Part shown: positions 39,201 through 46,458 of the stretch, piece after piece | Layout of the letters: each line of letters begins with the position of its first letter | How positions within the stretch are numbered: position 1 is the stretch's first letter | DNA from: a virus | Direction: 5' to 3' (one strand) | IMG/VR virus record: IMGVR_UViG_3300028597_000020 | Span: 1-49,090 of that record | Length of the DNA stretch: 49,090 nt | The notes under the pieces: model-generated | Seen by the model: only the letters and a program-made list of their open reading frames with translations | What the model was told of the DNA's origin: nothing | The model's database searches: none | Translations under genes and position numbers: made by a program

Positions 39201-40179
39201 CCGCAGCGTCACGGAAACCTTCGCGCACTGTACGCAGCTTGTCGTTCATGGTGCGCAGCAAGCGCCCTTTCACGTTGCCTGCGGTCTTGGCGAGGTAATC
39301 CCCCAAGTTACCCGACAACGCATTGGAGACCTGCCCCAGAATGCGTTGCTGAGTCAGTCGACCGAACTCTTCAGACTTGGTGATCTTCACAGCCTCTGGG
39401 AGCGCGGTGTTTTTAACGATCGAGTCCAAGCGAGTGATGGTGTCTGCTGCAGTCTTGGTCGCGTTGTCAACCAAGTCGGCCATCATGAAGTTGGCATTCA
39501 TCTGCAGCTCAAGCGTCTTGCGCTTCCAACGAGCATCGATGCCTTCGTTGTAGTCACGCAGCTGACGCAGGCTGGTATCCATCGAGGAGAACGCAGCCAT
39601 TTGCGTAGTGAAACGCTTACGGCCCTGTACCTCAGATGCCAGACGACGAGCTTCGGCGGTTTCTTTGTCCGCCATGTTCTGTTCGTTCTGTGCACCCATG
39701 ATCTCGTCGAGCTTGCCGGCGATCTCACTATCACGTTCTTCTTGCTTGGACCGCTGGGAGCTGTAATAGTCCTCTGCACCACCCAACTTCTCCAGCAGGT
39801 CCCCTAACTTATCAGGGAGACTCCCACGGATCTTAGGCAGAGTACGACGCAGGGTCTTTTGCATGTCCTGCTTGGTCTTTTGGACCTCGCCCATGCCAAC
39901 GTCGAAGATGTCCTTCATGTTGGATGCAGCGTCGAACGTCACGCCTACTGCATCGCTGTAAGCCCCTGGCATTGTTTTAGTCAGGGTCTTGCGGATTCGT
40001 GCGGGATCGGCAACCGTTTTGCCAACCGACTTCATTGCGGTGGTGGCGGCCTTGCGGACCGGACTGCGATCATCCTTCGGTTCTTCGAAGGCATCGTCAA
40101 AGTTAAAATCCGGCCAATCTAGATCGTCCATGTTGTCGATATCAAAATTGATATCTCCACCATCTTTCTCTTTGGCCAT
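33280..40179 (-). CDS. Giant virion protein with lytic transglycosylase domain (phiKZ gp181-like)
   Basis: The ATG at 40179 has GGGTGA before it and gives 2299 residues. Residues about 1-480 are acidic and helical. Two related units lie at 885-955 and 1004-1071. A Gly/Ala-rich hydrophobic region is at about 1325-1360. An SLT/lysozyme-like domain is at about 1915-2070, with catalytic Glu1944 in ASESAFDSSV and the following GLGQF. The end is Gln/Ala/Pro-rich. In phiKZ a protein of about the same size and domain type (gp181) is a virion-associated peptidoglycan hydrolase that opens the cell wall during injection. The catalytic Glu and GLGQ are present, so activity is likely. Confidence 0.9.
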   Translation of the reverse strand: MAKEKDGGDINFDIDNMDDLDWPDFNFDDAFEEPKDDRSPVRKAATTAMKSVGKTVADPARIRKTLTKTMPGAYSDAVGVTFDAASNMKDIFDVGMGEVQKTKQDMQKTLRRTLPKIRGSLPDKLGDLLEKLGGAEDYYSSQRSKQEERDSEIAGKLDEIMGAQNEQNMADKETAEARRLASEVQGRKRFTTQMAAFSSMDTSLRQLRDYNEGIDARWKRKTLELQMNANFMMADLVDNATKTAADTITRLDSIVKNTALPEAVKITKSEEFGRLTQQRILGQVSNALSGNLGDYLAKTAGNVKGRLLRTMNDKLRTVREGFRDAADAGGDVIQMQNEMKNNGGEDDTFATLLDLGLGAGGDWVINKYGDRVKARFGEHKGFNAKQGLFRNVLTNGGRWLDEQAGKRSNDGTIKGFLKDMGRSLLHTTNVDTSVKGNDLQQGHMPDNFNQMTNRSIIDIIPGLLARLHHEVVKFRTGDEDVPMIRYDVASGTFTDSKTMVKRVINQFMPEGQDKYNVEGIDRIIKEIQGDEELSADGRKALQRHLVELNMRNRKFDIKGLARGGQMFGPANVKGKSEVRDLLSKRFGLQMDDTFTATSEEINSKEADIGNLVQGMRYNFQDPMPMVRTLIDAGYKEELIAAGIIKENGGVLSVDLEKINDMRLGENTLGSDYGAKAYSPKGRALGGGRGAGNKAILQLSNSLQQFTNQQGKAEPARRNNQPFLPMGGGVNYDLMGQSVARAMAEANKDRVDDKCCGPVDEYLEKMDSIVDALKSMNDTYNSGYQTLVLEEIMDILTDGRQQANVVVSDDLFIVNGKQLGTERAVWNKRLGSAKNSVMDAFGKARNFVGGRLTGARKRVGGALGWGRDKISQVSHALDNLKGNVVDIYVKGWERAALEARKIEAGKYRDVLTGKIISKLSDIKGEVEELMEDGTTRIVLTAEDIKAGLHDKLGKRVLLAGIKNVKDLGKNLWTRATGAWGNMAGTVKDALGRAKDWVWSKLTELHDVYVVGEDSPRLLKFVLQNGGYLDKATGKVITKLSDIKGDVVDLNGNLVLSLDDMRKGLVDQFGKKMEANWLTAVGRIKAFGQKAWAQGKKLWTGLKNFGSGIIKRAKGFGNWALGALAGVGGKVNRWLSEDSGTNGILSAQLEIQTAILEQVSQLNPANKRRKVGDRDGDGVVEGSWQDLLKKRGAANDEKMNKSDVAAKGAGGVGLLGALGEKLKGLFAKRDKEKGEEEGEGFGLEDAAAAADLAEHGKGWLGKAKRRAGKMASWAGRKLAKIPGVGWAGRQLAKIPGVSAARGAIASMGVRGAMGAGLRAAGGLALRGAVGAGAVAAGIISAPVAAAIGIAMTVGTVAWLAYKWYDSSKDRPLQRLRLAQYGWDGKDTDHAKKILAFEEKILKHAKVTGGKLEIGAGGDDATDALKEFDIDPNKPRDLKFRNFEMWYERRFRPVFDTWMLALDKAQIKEKLPELDDKLNAESKKTLLELVKSAGSAGWSVAAGPSEGIDMLTDVKVIEGFAKAAGATFDKDKPSNGKTDLPLPVEGNAKSKELAEAAALAGTGTAVASGMGVVGAQTTQQVVAQGSMAVAKGAAGPVMAGVFAGAAGSAVGTMGGKPPEFPSNLHPNGLLDALRTIRVRTYGLVTLDFQKVDALLYLEWAAQQKMTAGSDGTADYGGSLEELISLAGAKFGVGQPGSDSYNNFKDWLQYRFLPIYKAYVGTLKVVSGNTDPLLAHVRCKAKDQYKLAEAVISSGSLYKDNFIAVWKVPLSPFYGDTPNMDSSTVRENMKALIKDVEKQQLDEIAGESGKVKSGLWSKTKDFFGNAVDSVKNFFGMNKDPGATKSSDSGNWFTNLFKSGEKEAGGNLGQIRSGDKGDLYNGGGGEYNAQQGGGVGMTFDPKGGTQGNVNDLPMPTARQGFDAHKDLIAAVAKMTGVDPGVLAGLFASESAFDSSVKSRMGGSATGLGQFIKSTWATMVRKHGKKFGIKEGTDPNDPRANALMTVMYMQDNLNDLKSLNRPLTDVDAYMAHFLGSGGYKTALKNIDRYGADVMPTEANYNKPIFWVGGDKTKPRTFRQIIELMASKQVGNRNKYGALMNSYLKAKGEKVNESLLQAGGTEVMTGTPSGAEQQVADKGGANPDAAAKADGPMAGAPSGEKPKEAVASMARDANSGGADIAAGPATVPEAMKASLTQSTPSGGGSSKSSSDETIDMSGPMPGTTAPSPSQAKAQAEAKAAQASAQTSGAANTTGGAIDKLVDIGNKHLQVSMQGVQLLQVIAQSLQQKPAQGGGPGVMSVAAPTRV
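36967..37170 (-). repeat. Protein repeat unit 2 in the giant virion protein
   Basis: Encodes HDVYVVGED, then TGKVITKLSDIKGDVVDLNG, LSLDDMRKGL and VDQFGKKM. It matches unit 1 at 37315-37527 in order and spacing. Confidence 0.7.
37315..37527 (-). repeat. Protein repeat unit 1 in the giant virion protein
   Basis: Encodes DIYVKGWE, then TGKIISKLSDIKGEVEELME, LTAEDIKAGL and HDKLGKRV. The shared core is TGK-(V/I)-I-x-KLSDIKG-(D/E)-V, then a strand, D-(M/I)-(R/K)-(K/A)-GL and GK. Confidence 0.7.
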
Positions 40180-40241
40180 AGTTTCACCCACTGGTCAAAT
40201 GTTTATCTTTCATACATTAACTCGAAACAGCGAAGGGCCTT

Positions 40242-41861
40242 ATGAAAAAAGCCATGTTGCCCGCCAATATCACGATTCTGGACGCGGGTAGTCAACGCGT
40301 TAAGAACCTTCGGACGGTGACCACTTTGGACATCTACGAGGGTGCGACTCGTGTGCTCCATCCAGAAGGGCTCTTCTCTACTCAGATCTTCGGGCGGGTA
40401 GGTTCTGAAGAGCGTGACACCACCTTCGGCAAGGTTGACATCGCGGTTCCCGTGATTGACCCAACCACCTTCGACTTGCTGATGTCGCTAAAGGGCTTGT
40501 ACGGGGCGATCATCAACGAGCAGAAGTACGCCAAGTTCGATGAGATCGAAAAGGACTTCGTACCGAGTGATGTCATCAATGGTGATACCGGCTACGACTT
40601 CTTCTTCCGTCATTGGAAAAAGATTCAGTTCACGCGCAACAATTCCGATCGCCGTAACATCAAGATTCAAATGATCGAGAAATATAAAGAGATTGCCGAC
40701 CTTTCATGTTTCGTGATTTTGCCGGCAGGCTTGCGTGAAATTGAAGTCAGTGATACGGGGCGTACGGAAGAGAACGAGATCAACGAGCTGTATCGTCGTG
40801 TGATCGCGTCTGCGCGTGTTTTGAACATTGGCAATACCAATGGCGACCTGCGCTCTCTGAACGCCCCTAGACGCTCCCTGCAGCGCGCTATCCAGGAAGT
40901 GTGGCAGTACCTGTTTGACCTGATTGGCGGTAAGCGCGGCTACATGGCCGTGAGGATGGCTAGTCGTCGTATCTTCGACGGCACCCGTAACGTGATCACT
41001 GCAATGGACCCAGTCCGTGCCGAGATTGGTGTGGGTGAACCGCTGGACATGAACCACACTCAGGTAGGTATCTTCCAGACTGCCAAGGGCACTCGTCCGC
41101 TGACTATCGGCATCATGCGTAAGGTGATGATGACCCATGTGTTTGATGATTCGCCTGAGACAACTCATGCGTGGCTCATCTCGCCCAAGGACCTCACTCG
41201 TCACCATGTCAATGTCGGTCACCAAGTCAAAGACCGTTGGACCACCAAAGACGGTCTGGGCAAGGTGATTGAATCGTTCCGTGAGGACAGTCTGCGTCAG
41301 CGGGCTATCACCATCAACGGGATGTACGTGGGCCTGGTCTACGAAACGGAAGAGCATTTCAAGATCTTCTACGACATGGCGGAATTCCCTGCGGACTTTG
41401 ATCGGTCCAAGGTGCGCCCCATGAACTTGACCGACTTCATCTACCTTAACTGCGTCGATGCATGGCTCAAGACGTTCGTGTTCCCAACCCGCTACCCCGT
41501 GGCAGGGGCTGGCTCCATTTATCCGTCGCGTCCTTCGTTGGTCTCGACTGTACCTGCTCGCCAATGCCGTGAGCTGGACGATAACTGGGAGCCATCGGAT
41601 CGTGTGATTGCAAGCTACCCAGTGGCCAACGCTGTGTACTACGACTCCATGTCGGTGCACATGTCGAGGCTGGTAGGTTTGTCTGCGGACCACGACGGTG
41701 ATATGACCTCCGCCAACTATGCGTTCTCCAAGGAATCGATCGATGAGCTGAACAAGCTCTTCGACTTGGCCGAAACTTATCTGAACCCGGACGGACAGTT
41801 GAAGTCCTCGATGGACTACTACACCCTGACGCTGGTTACGCACAACATGAGCCGGAGATAA
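40242..41861 (+). CDS. RNA polymerase beta' subunit, N-terminal fragment (virion RNAP)
   Basis: GAAGGGCC precedes the ATG; 539 residues. GLFSTQIFGRVG at 43-54 corresponds to GLFCARIFGPV near the N-terminus of bacterial beta', but the zinc-finger cysteines that follow there are absent. SADHDGDM at 481-488 is the catalytic NADFDGD motif, with the three magnesium-binding Asp kept (D483, D485, D487) and Phe changed to His. The chain stops about 50 residues after the catalytic loop, so bridge helix and trigger loop must come from another gene, which is not in this window (phiKZ gp80 by memory). Two bases separate it from the beta gene. Confidence 0.93.
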   Translation: MKKAMLPANITILDAGSQRVKNLRTVTTLDIYEGATRVLHPEGLFSTQIFGRVGSEERDTTFGKVDIAVPVIDPTTFDLLMSLKGLYGAIINEQKYAKFDEIEKDFVPSDVINGDTGYDFFFRHWKKIQFTRNNSDRRNIKIQMIEKYKEIADLSCFVILPAGLREIEVSDTGRTEENEINELYRRVIASARVLNIGNTNGDLRSLNAPRRSLQRAIQEVWQYLFDLIGGKRGYMAVRMASRRIFDGTRNVITAMDPVRAEIGVGEPLDMNHTQVGIFQTAKGTRPLTIGIMRKVMMTHVFDDSPETTHAWLISPKDLTRHHVNVGHQVKDRWTTKDGLGKVIESFREDSLRQRAITINGMYVGLVYETEEHFKIFYDMAEFPADFDRSKVRPMNLTDFIYLNCVDAWLKTFVFPTRYPVAGAGSIYPSRPSLVSTVPARQCRELDDNWEPSDRVIASYPVANAVYYDSMSVHMSRLVGLSADHDGDMTSANYAFSKESIDELNKLFDLAETYLNPDGQLKSSMDYYTLTLVTHNMSRR

Positions 41862-41863
41862 CC

Positions 41864-44800
41864 ATGGTTCGTTTTGAAGTATTCAACCGGAAGCACGGCT
41901 TGATCCGTCCCGAGTACCTGACAATGCCCAGGCTCTCGGACATGGTCAAGGTGGAGTTTCCGACGGGCTCTGTAATCCACTATCTGCCTGAAAGCGATGT
42001 GGACGAAGGGCCGGAACCTACTTGGTGGATGATTCGTCAAACTGCAGGCGATGTGTGGGTAGAGCACATCACTGAGTTCAAAGCCACCCACGGCAAGACC
42101 ACGCCTATCACTGGCAGTCCGCAGAACTTCATTCGCCGGTACCACCAGCGCTTCCCTTCTTTGAAGAAAGTGCTGAACCGCGATGCTGCGCTGCGCAACG
42201 CCACTTCCACTCTGGTGATCAACCATGCCTTGGCTCGACATTACGTCAAGTACCAGGGCACGCAGTTCATCGAGTACAGCCGCAACCGCAACGTACGTGA
42301 CAACGTATTTGCTGAAGTGGCCAAGATTGTGCAGGAAGTGGATCGCCAGCACTTCATCCCAATCCGCATGCCAACTTCGTTCCCTGTCCTGAACCAGATT
42401 CAGAAGGCTGAGGCCGAAGAGATCCTGACCATCGAATCGGTCAAGCGTTTCACCTCTCTGGAACGTTTGATGTTCCTGGAGCTGTGGCGCTGGCTGGGCG
42501 ACCCTGGTCCTCGCAAGGGGCCGGATGGTAAGGACGCACCGCGTGGCGTTCTGTCGTTGATCACTCAGATTCCAGAAGACAAGCTCAAACACGTTAACCT
42601 CGTGTTCACTGTGCGTGGCAACTGGATGGTGTTCAACCTGGCTGATCTGGGCGCACTGCGTAAGACCGAGGCTAACCCGAAAGGTAAGTACGACGGTCTG
42701 ATCATGCAGAAGCGTTTCCTCAATGGCTTGATTGCACTGGTGGAAGCCGGTGTGGTTGCAGAAGCAAAGCCAGACGGATTGCCCGATCAAGACGCGCCGG
42801 AGGAGCAGTCCGAAAAAACCAACCAGGAGATCCAGGCCCACAACGAGGTGGTTCTGACCCAGGTACCGGTGAGCAAGGAGATCTCCTCGAAGTACGAGAA
42901 GAACCAGCCCGCGAGTCTGTCGAGTATTGGGGTCGACAGCTCCCAAGCGACTACAACCCTTCCGCGCTCGGTGGAGGATCAGGTAGCAGCGAAGGAACAG
43001 GCGATAAAGGAGCAGGAGCGATCCGAAGCTTTGTCAGCCGCGTCCTTGGGCGGCAAGGTTTCAACTGAGCTGACCGATGAAGAGATCGACGCGAACCTTG
43101 AAGCACTGGAACGCGTTGAACAGATTCAGGAAGGCGGTGACTTTGCCCCGGTCAACCCAAACGCCAACCCACTGGAAGAGGGTATCCTGTCCCGTGGTCG
43201 TGCGCTGGCTAAAGACGGCGTTATCTCTGGTGCTGAGCTGCGCCGCATCGAAGCGCTGGCTGAAGGCTACAAGAAGATCAAGAACCCATGGGGTCCTGGT
43301 CTCTTGGTCGACTTCGCCAAGGTCACGCCTGAAGAGCTGAAGGTTGAGCCTGACACGTTTAACGTCAAAGGTCCGATCTTTGACCAGTCGATGTTGGTGT
43401 CTGCTAGCCGCAAGGTTAACCAGCAGTACATCGAAAAGACGATGAAGAAGGACATCGCCAACTCGATCCTGAACTTCCAGCGTGCAGGCCTTGCCATCAC
43501 CAGCATTGACTTGGAGAAATCCAAGACCGTGCTGGGCGAACAGGGTATCTTGTCTGTGCGCTGGCAACCGATCGGTGGTGCGCCTTCTACCAGCCGCATC
43601 ATCTATCCCGAGGTCAATGCGAAAGAAGGTACCTTCCGCTCCGGCGGTACCGAGTACCGCATGCGTACCCAGCGGGTGGACGTACCGATTCGTGTGGTAG
43701 CCCCTGGCCGTGTGTCGCTGACCAGCTACTATGGCAAGATCTCTGTCTCGTTGTCTGAGCGCGAGATTCACAACTATGGCCGCTGGCTGACCACTCAGCT
43801 GACCAACCTGTCGATGGAGAAAGGCGGGCTCCTCAAGGAGATCCACTTCACCAACGTATTTGACCGTTCGGCTAAAGTGCCTAAGGCGTACTCGCGTCTG
43901 GCGCACAGTGTGCACACCATGCAAGTGGCTGACATGCTGCTGAACTTCAAGTACGCTGACCGTGGCACGATCGTCAAGCCTGAGCAGTTGCCGCAGCTGG
44001 AGTTGGATGGTGGCGTGGTGGTGGGCAAGACCCTGCGTGGTCAAGTCATCGTCATGAATGCCAACAACGAGTTCGTGGTCAATGGCAAGTCCATGGGTAC
44101 CATTGAAGGTATTCTGGGCCTGGACGTATCGAGCGCCCCGCATCAGCTTGCCATGATCAAGCTGCGTGGTCAGTGGATTCCGTTGGGTGTGGCGCTGGCC
44201 AGTTACATGGGCCTGTCTGCTTTGATCACTCGTGTGAAGGCCACTGTGCGCCGTGTGCGTGCTGGCGAGCGCATGAATCTGGCCCCGCACGAATACGCTG
44301 TTCGCTTCAGTGACGAGTCCTTGATTCTGGATACCCGCGAGCAGCTGCCAATGTTGCTGCTGGCAGGTTTCCGTTTCTACCACAAGGAAATCCGTCAGAT
44401 CTCGGTCTACAGTTTTGACCATCATCCGGCCTACGGCATTCTGCTGGACGCCAAGTCCCGCAACGGGGCTTACACCACCGAGCTTTCCATGCTCAACGAC
44501 CTGTTCGTCGATCCAATGACGCGGGACGTGCTGGTGGAGATGAAGGAGCCAACCGAGTGGCAACCTCTACTGTTCCGCGCTGCAGAGCTGTTGATGCAGG
44601 ACTACGCGCCAGACGAGGTCGATGGTGCGTACATGTTGCTCAAGGGCTACGAGCGTGTCCCTGGCACCATGTATCGCGAGCTGGTGGCTGCAACGCGTCA
44701 GTACAAGCTGCGTAGCCGTGTGACCAAAGCCTCTGTTGACATGAAACCTACTGCGGTCTGGAATACCCTGACCTCTGACAGCTCTGTGTCGCCAATCAAC

Positions 44801-46219
44801 AACTGCAACCCGATTGCGGACATTCGCGCTGCCGAAGCTGTTACCTACATTGGTACCGGTGGCCGTAGCAAACGTTCCATGGTGGCGAAGACCCGTAAGT
44901 TCCACCCGAACGACATGGGCTCTATCTCCGAGCAAACCGTGGACAGTGGTGACGTGGCGATCAACGTCTACAAAACCGCTAACGCCCGCATCGTCTCCAC
45001 GCGTGGTATCACCGCGCCTGCTCCTAATGCAGACGTAGGTATCTCGTCGCTGGTCTCCACTGCCGCCCTGCTTTCGCCGGGTGCAGACATCGACGATCCA
45101 AAGCGTGTGAACTTTATCGGTATCCAGCACGGTTCGGGTATTGGTGCAGTTGGTTATCGCACCATGCCTTACTCCACTGGTTATGAGCAAGTCATTGCTC
45201 ACCGCTCGGGTAAGAAGTTTGCCTATGTGGCGACTGGTAAAGGGGAAGTAGTCAGCATCAAGAACGGCGTCCTCAAAGTGAAGTACGAGGATGGCTCAAC
45301 GGATGCTGTGGAGGTTGGGCGTGTGTTCACTAAGGGTGAGGGTCATACCTACCCTAACGACCTGATTGCAACTGTCAAGGTCGGTGACACGGTGGATGAC
45401 GGGGACGTGTTGGTTTACAACAGTTGGTTCTTTGAACCTTCTCCTTTCGCTGCTCGTCAAGTGACCTACAAGCACGGTGTACCAGTGCGCGTTGCGCTGT
45501 ACGAATCCGTGAACACCCTGGAAGACGCCTCGCGCATCACGCTTAAAACTTCGGCTGCAATGCGCGCATACGAGACCGAGGTACGGGACATCGTCATCGA
45601 CTTCAAAACCACCCTGCATACGCTGGTGGAAGTAGGAGAAGAGGTCCATCCAGACGATACTCTATGTACAATGGAAGACCCGTCTTCGACAGCTGCTGAT
45701 CTGTTCTCTGAGACAGGTGTAGGTTCCCTGCAACTGCTGGTGGACAAGGCCCCTCGTGCCAAACTGCATGGCGTGGTTGACCAGATCGAGGTCCTCTATA
45801 ACGGGGAACTTGAAGACATGTCGCCTTCGCTGCGCAAGATGGTCGAGGATTACGATCGCAAGCTGCGCAATAAGAACCGTGATTTGGGCGAGGATGTGTT
45901 CGAAGGGCGTGCTGACGAAAGTCTGCGCGTGAACAACAATCCGCTGCAGATCGACCAACTGGTTATCCGCATCAGCATTACCCATGGCCGCGATGCATTC
46001 GCAGGTGACAAGGGTGTGTACGGTAACCAGATGAAGTCGGTATTCAGTGCACCGATCTCGGGGGTCTTCGAGACTGAGTCCGGTATCCCACTGGACGCTG
46101 AGTTCTCGGATAAATCCATTGAGGACCGTATCGTTCGCTCCCCTCGCAAGGCGGGCATGATGAATGCCCTGCTGATACACACTGGCATGAGGGGCGTCAA
46201 AGCTTACCGGGGCGAGTAG
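41864..46219 (+). CDS. RNA polymerase beta subunit, main part (virion RNAP)
   Basis: CCGGAGA precedes the ATG; 1451 residues. Residues about 975-1040 match the RpoB fork/rifampicin region: VSPINNCNPIADI, TYIGTGGRSKRSM, VRKFHPND-like KTRKFHPNDMGS. The segment NTLEDASRITLKTSAAMRAY corresponds to YEDSILISERVV. GDKGVYGNQMKSVF at 1381-1394 has two Lys (K1383, K1391) eight residues apart, like RpoB K1065 and K1073. It ends shortly after, and the missing C-terminus is encoded at 25341-26021. Residues about 300-420 are a charged, Gln/Glu-rich insertion. No rifampicin contacts can be inferred with certainty. Confidence 0.93.
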   Translation: MVRFEVFNRKHGLIRPEYLTMPRLSDMVKVEFPTGSVIHYLPESDVDEGPEPTWWMIRQTAGDVWVEHITEFKATHGKTTPITGSPQNFIRRYHQRFPSLKKVLNRDAALRNATSTLVINHALARHYVKYQGTQFIEYSRNRNVRDNVFAEVAKIVQEVDRQHFIPIRMPTSFPVLNQIQKAEAEEILTIESVKRFTSLERLMFLELWRWLGDPGPRKGPDGKDAPRGVLSLITQIPEDKLKHVNLVFTVRGNWMVFNLADLGALRKTEANPKGKYDGLIMQKRFLNGLIALVEAGVVAEAKPDGLPDQDAPEEQSEKTNQEIQAHNEVVLTQVPVSKEISSKYEKNQPASLSSIGVDSSQATTTLPRSVEDQVAAKEQAIKEQERSEALSAASLGGKVSTELTDEEIDANLEALERVEQIQEGGDFAPVNPNANPLEEGILSRGRALAKDGVISGAELRRIEALAEGYKKIKNPWGPGLLVDFAKVTPEELKVEPDTFNVKGPIFDQSMLVSASRKVNQQYIEKTMKKDIANSILNFQRAGLAITSIDLEKSKTVLGEQGILSVRWQPIGGAPSTSRIIYPEVNAKEGTFRSGGTEYRMRTQRVDVPIRVVAPGRVSLTSYYGKISVSLSEREIHNYGRWLTTQLTNLSMEKGGLLKEIHFTNVFDRSAKVPKAYSRLAHSVHTMQVADMLLNFKYADRGTIVKPEQLPQLELDGGVVVGKTLRGQVIVMNANNEFVVNGKSMGTIEGILGLDVSSAPHQLAMIKLRGQWIPLGVALASYMGLSALITRVKATVRRVRAGERMNLAPHEYAVRFSDESLILDTREQLPMLLLAGFRFYHKEIRQISVYSFDHHPAYGILLDAKSRNGAYTTELSMLNDLFVDPMTRDVLVEMKEPTEWQPLLFRAAELLMQDYAPDEVDGAYMLLKGYERVPGTMYRELVAATRQYKLRSRVTKASVDMKPTAVWNTLTSDSSVSPINNCNPIADIRAAEAVTYIGTGGRSKRSMVAKTRKFHPNDMGSISEQTVDSGDVAINVYKTANARIVSTRGITAPAPNADVGISSLVSTAALLSPGADIDDPKRVNFIGIQHGSGIGAVGYRTMPYSTGYEQVIAHRSGKKFAYVATGKGEVVSIKNGVLKVKYEDGSTDAVEVGRVFTKGEGHTYPNDLIATVKVGDTVDDGDVLVYNSWFFEPSPFAARQVTYKHGVPVRVALYESVNTLEDASRITLKTSAAMRAYETEVRDIVIDFKTTLHTLVEVGEEVHPDDTLCTMEDPSSTAADLFSETGVGSLQLLVDKAPRAKLHGVVDQIEVLYNGELEDMSPSLRKMVEDYDRKLRNKNRDLGEDVFEGRADESLRVNNNPLQIDQLVIRISITHGRDAFAGDKGVYGNQMKSVFSAPISGVFETESGIPLDAEFSDKSIEDRIVRSPRKAGMMNALLIHTGMRGVKAYRGE

Positions 46220-46237
46220 CCCCGGTGTTTCTTTTTT
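46206..46237 (+). terminator. Intrinsic terminator overlapping the beta stop codon
   Basis: ACCGGGGC and GCCCCGGT form a perfect 8-bp stem around GAGTA, followed by GTTTCTTTTTT. The beta TAG stop lies inside the loop and 3' arm. This is a textbook Rho-independent terminator, unlike the TATGCC type elsewhere. Confidence 0.85.
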
Positions 46238-46254
46238 GTTAAACGGAGCACAAC

Positions 46255-46446
46255 ATGCAAACCAATCAAATCCAGCTGGTGGAGCATAACACGGTGGTCG
46301 TGGCCAACATTCTTAATGTGGTCGGTCTGGCACTGGGTCAGGTGTTGGGCAAGCAGGTGCAGCGCACGCTGGACGAAGAAACCGTCTCTGACGACGCCCT
46401 GGCCGCGCTGACTGCAGCTCGCCTCAAGAACAAACTGGCGCTTTAA
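46255..46446 (+). CDS. Unknown 63-residue protein
   Basis: GGAGCACAAC precedes the ATG. The product is a short helix-rich protein with a hydrophobic stretch VVVANILNVVGLALGQVLG that could be a weak membrane helix. It begins the structural unit after the polymerase operon, 12 bases before the 473-residue gene. No family known. Confidence 0.7.
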   Translation: MQTNQIQLVEHNTVVVANILNVVGLALGQVLGKQVQRTLDEETVSDDALAALTAARLKNKLAL

Positions 46447-46458
46447 GGAGCAGACCCC

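Noticed and set aside
43061-44563. 500-codon minus-strand frame
   Set aside because: Antisense to the beta gene, where polymerase motifs are clear on the + strand; the composition is His/Gln/Arg-rich.
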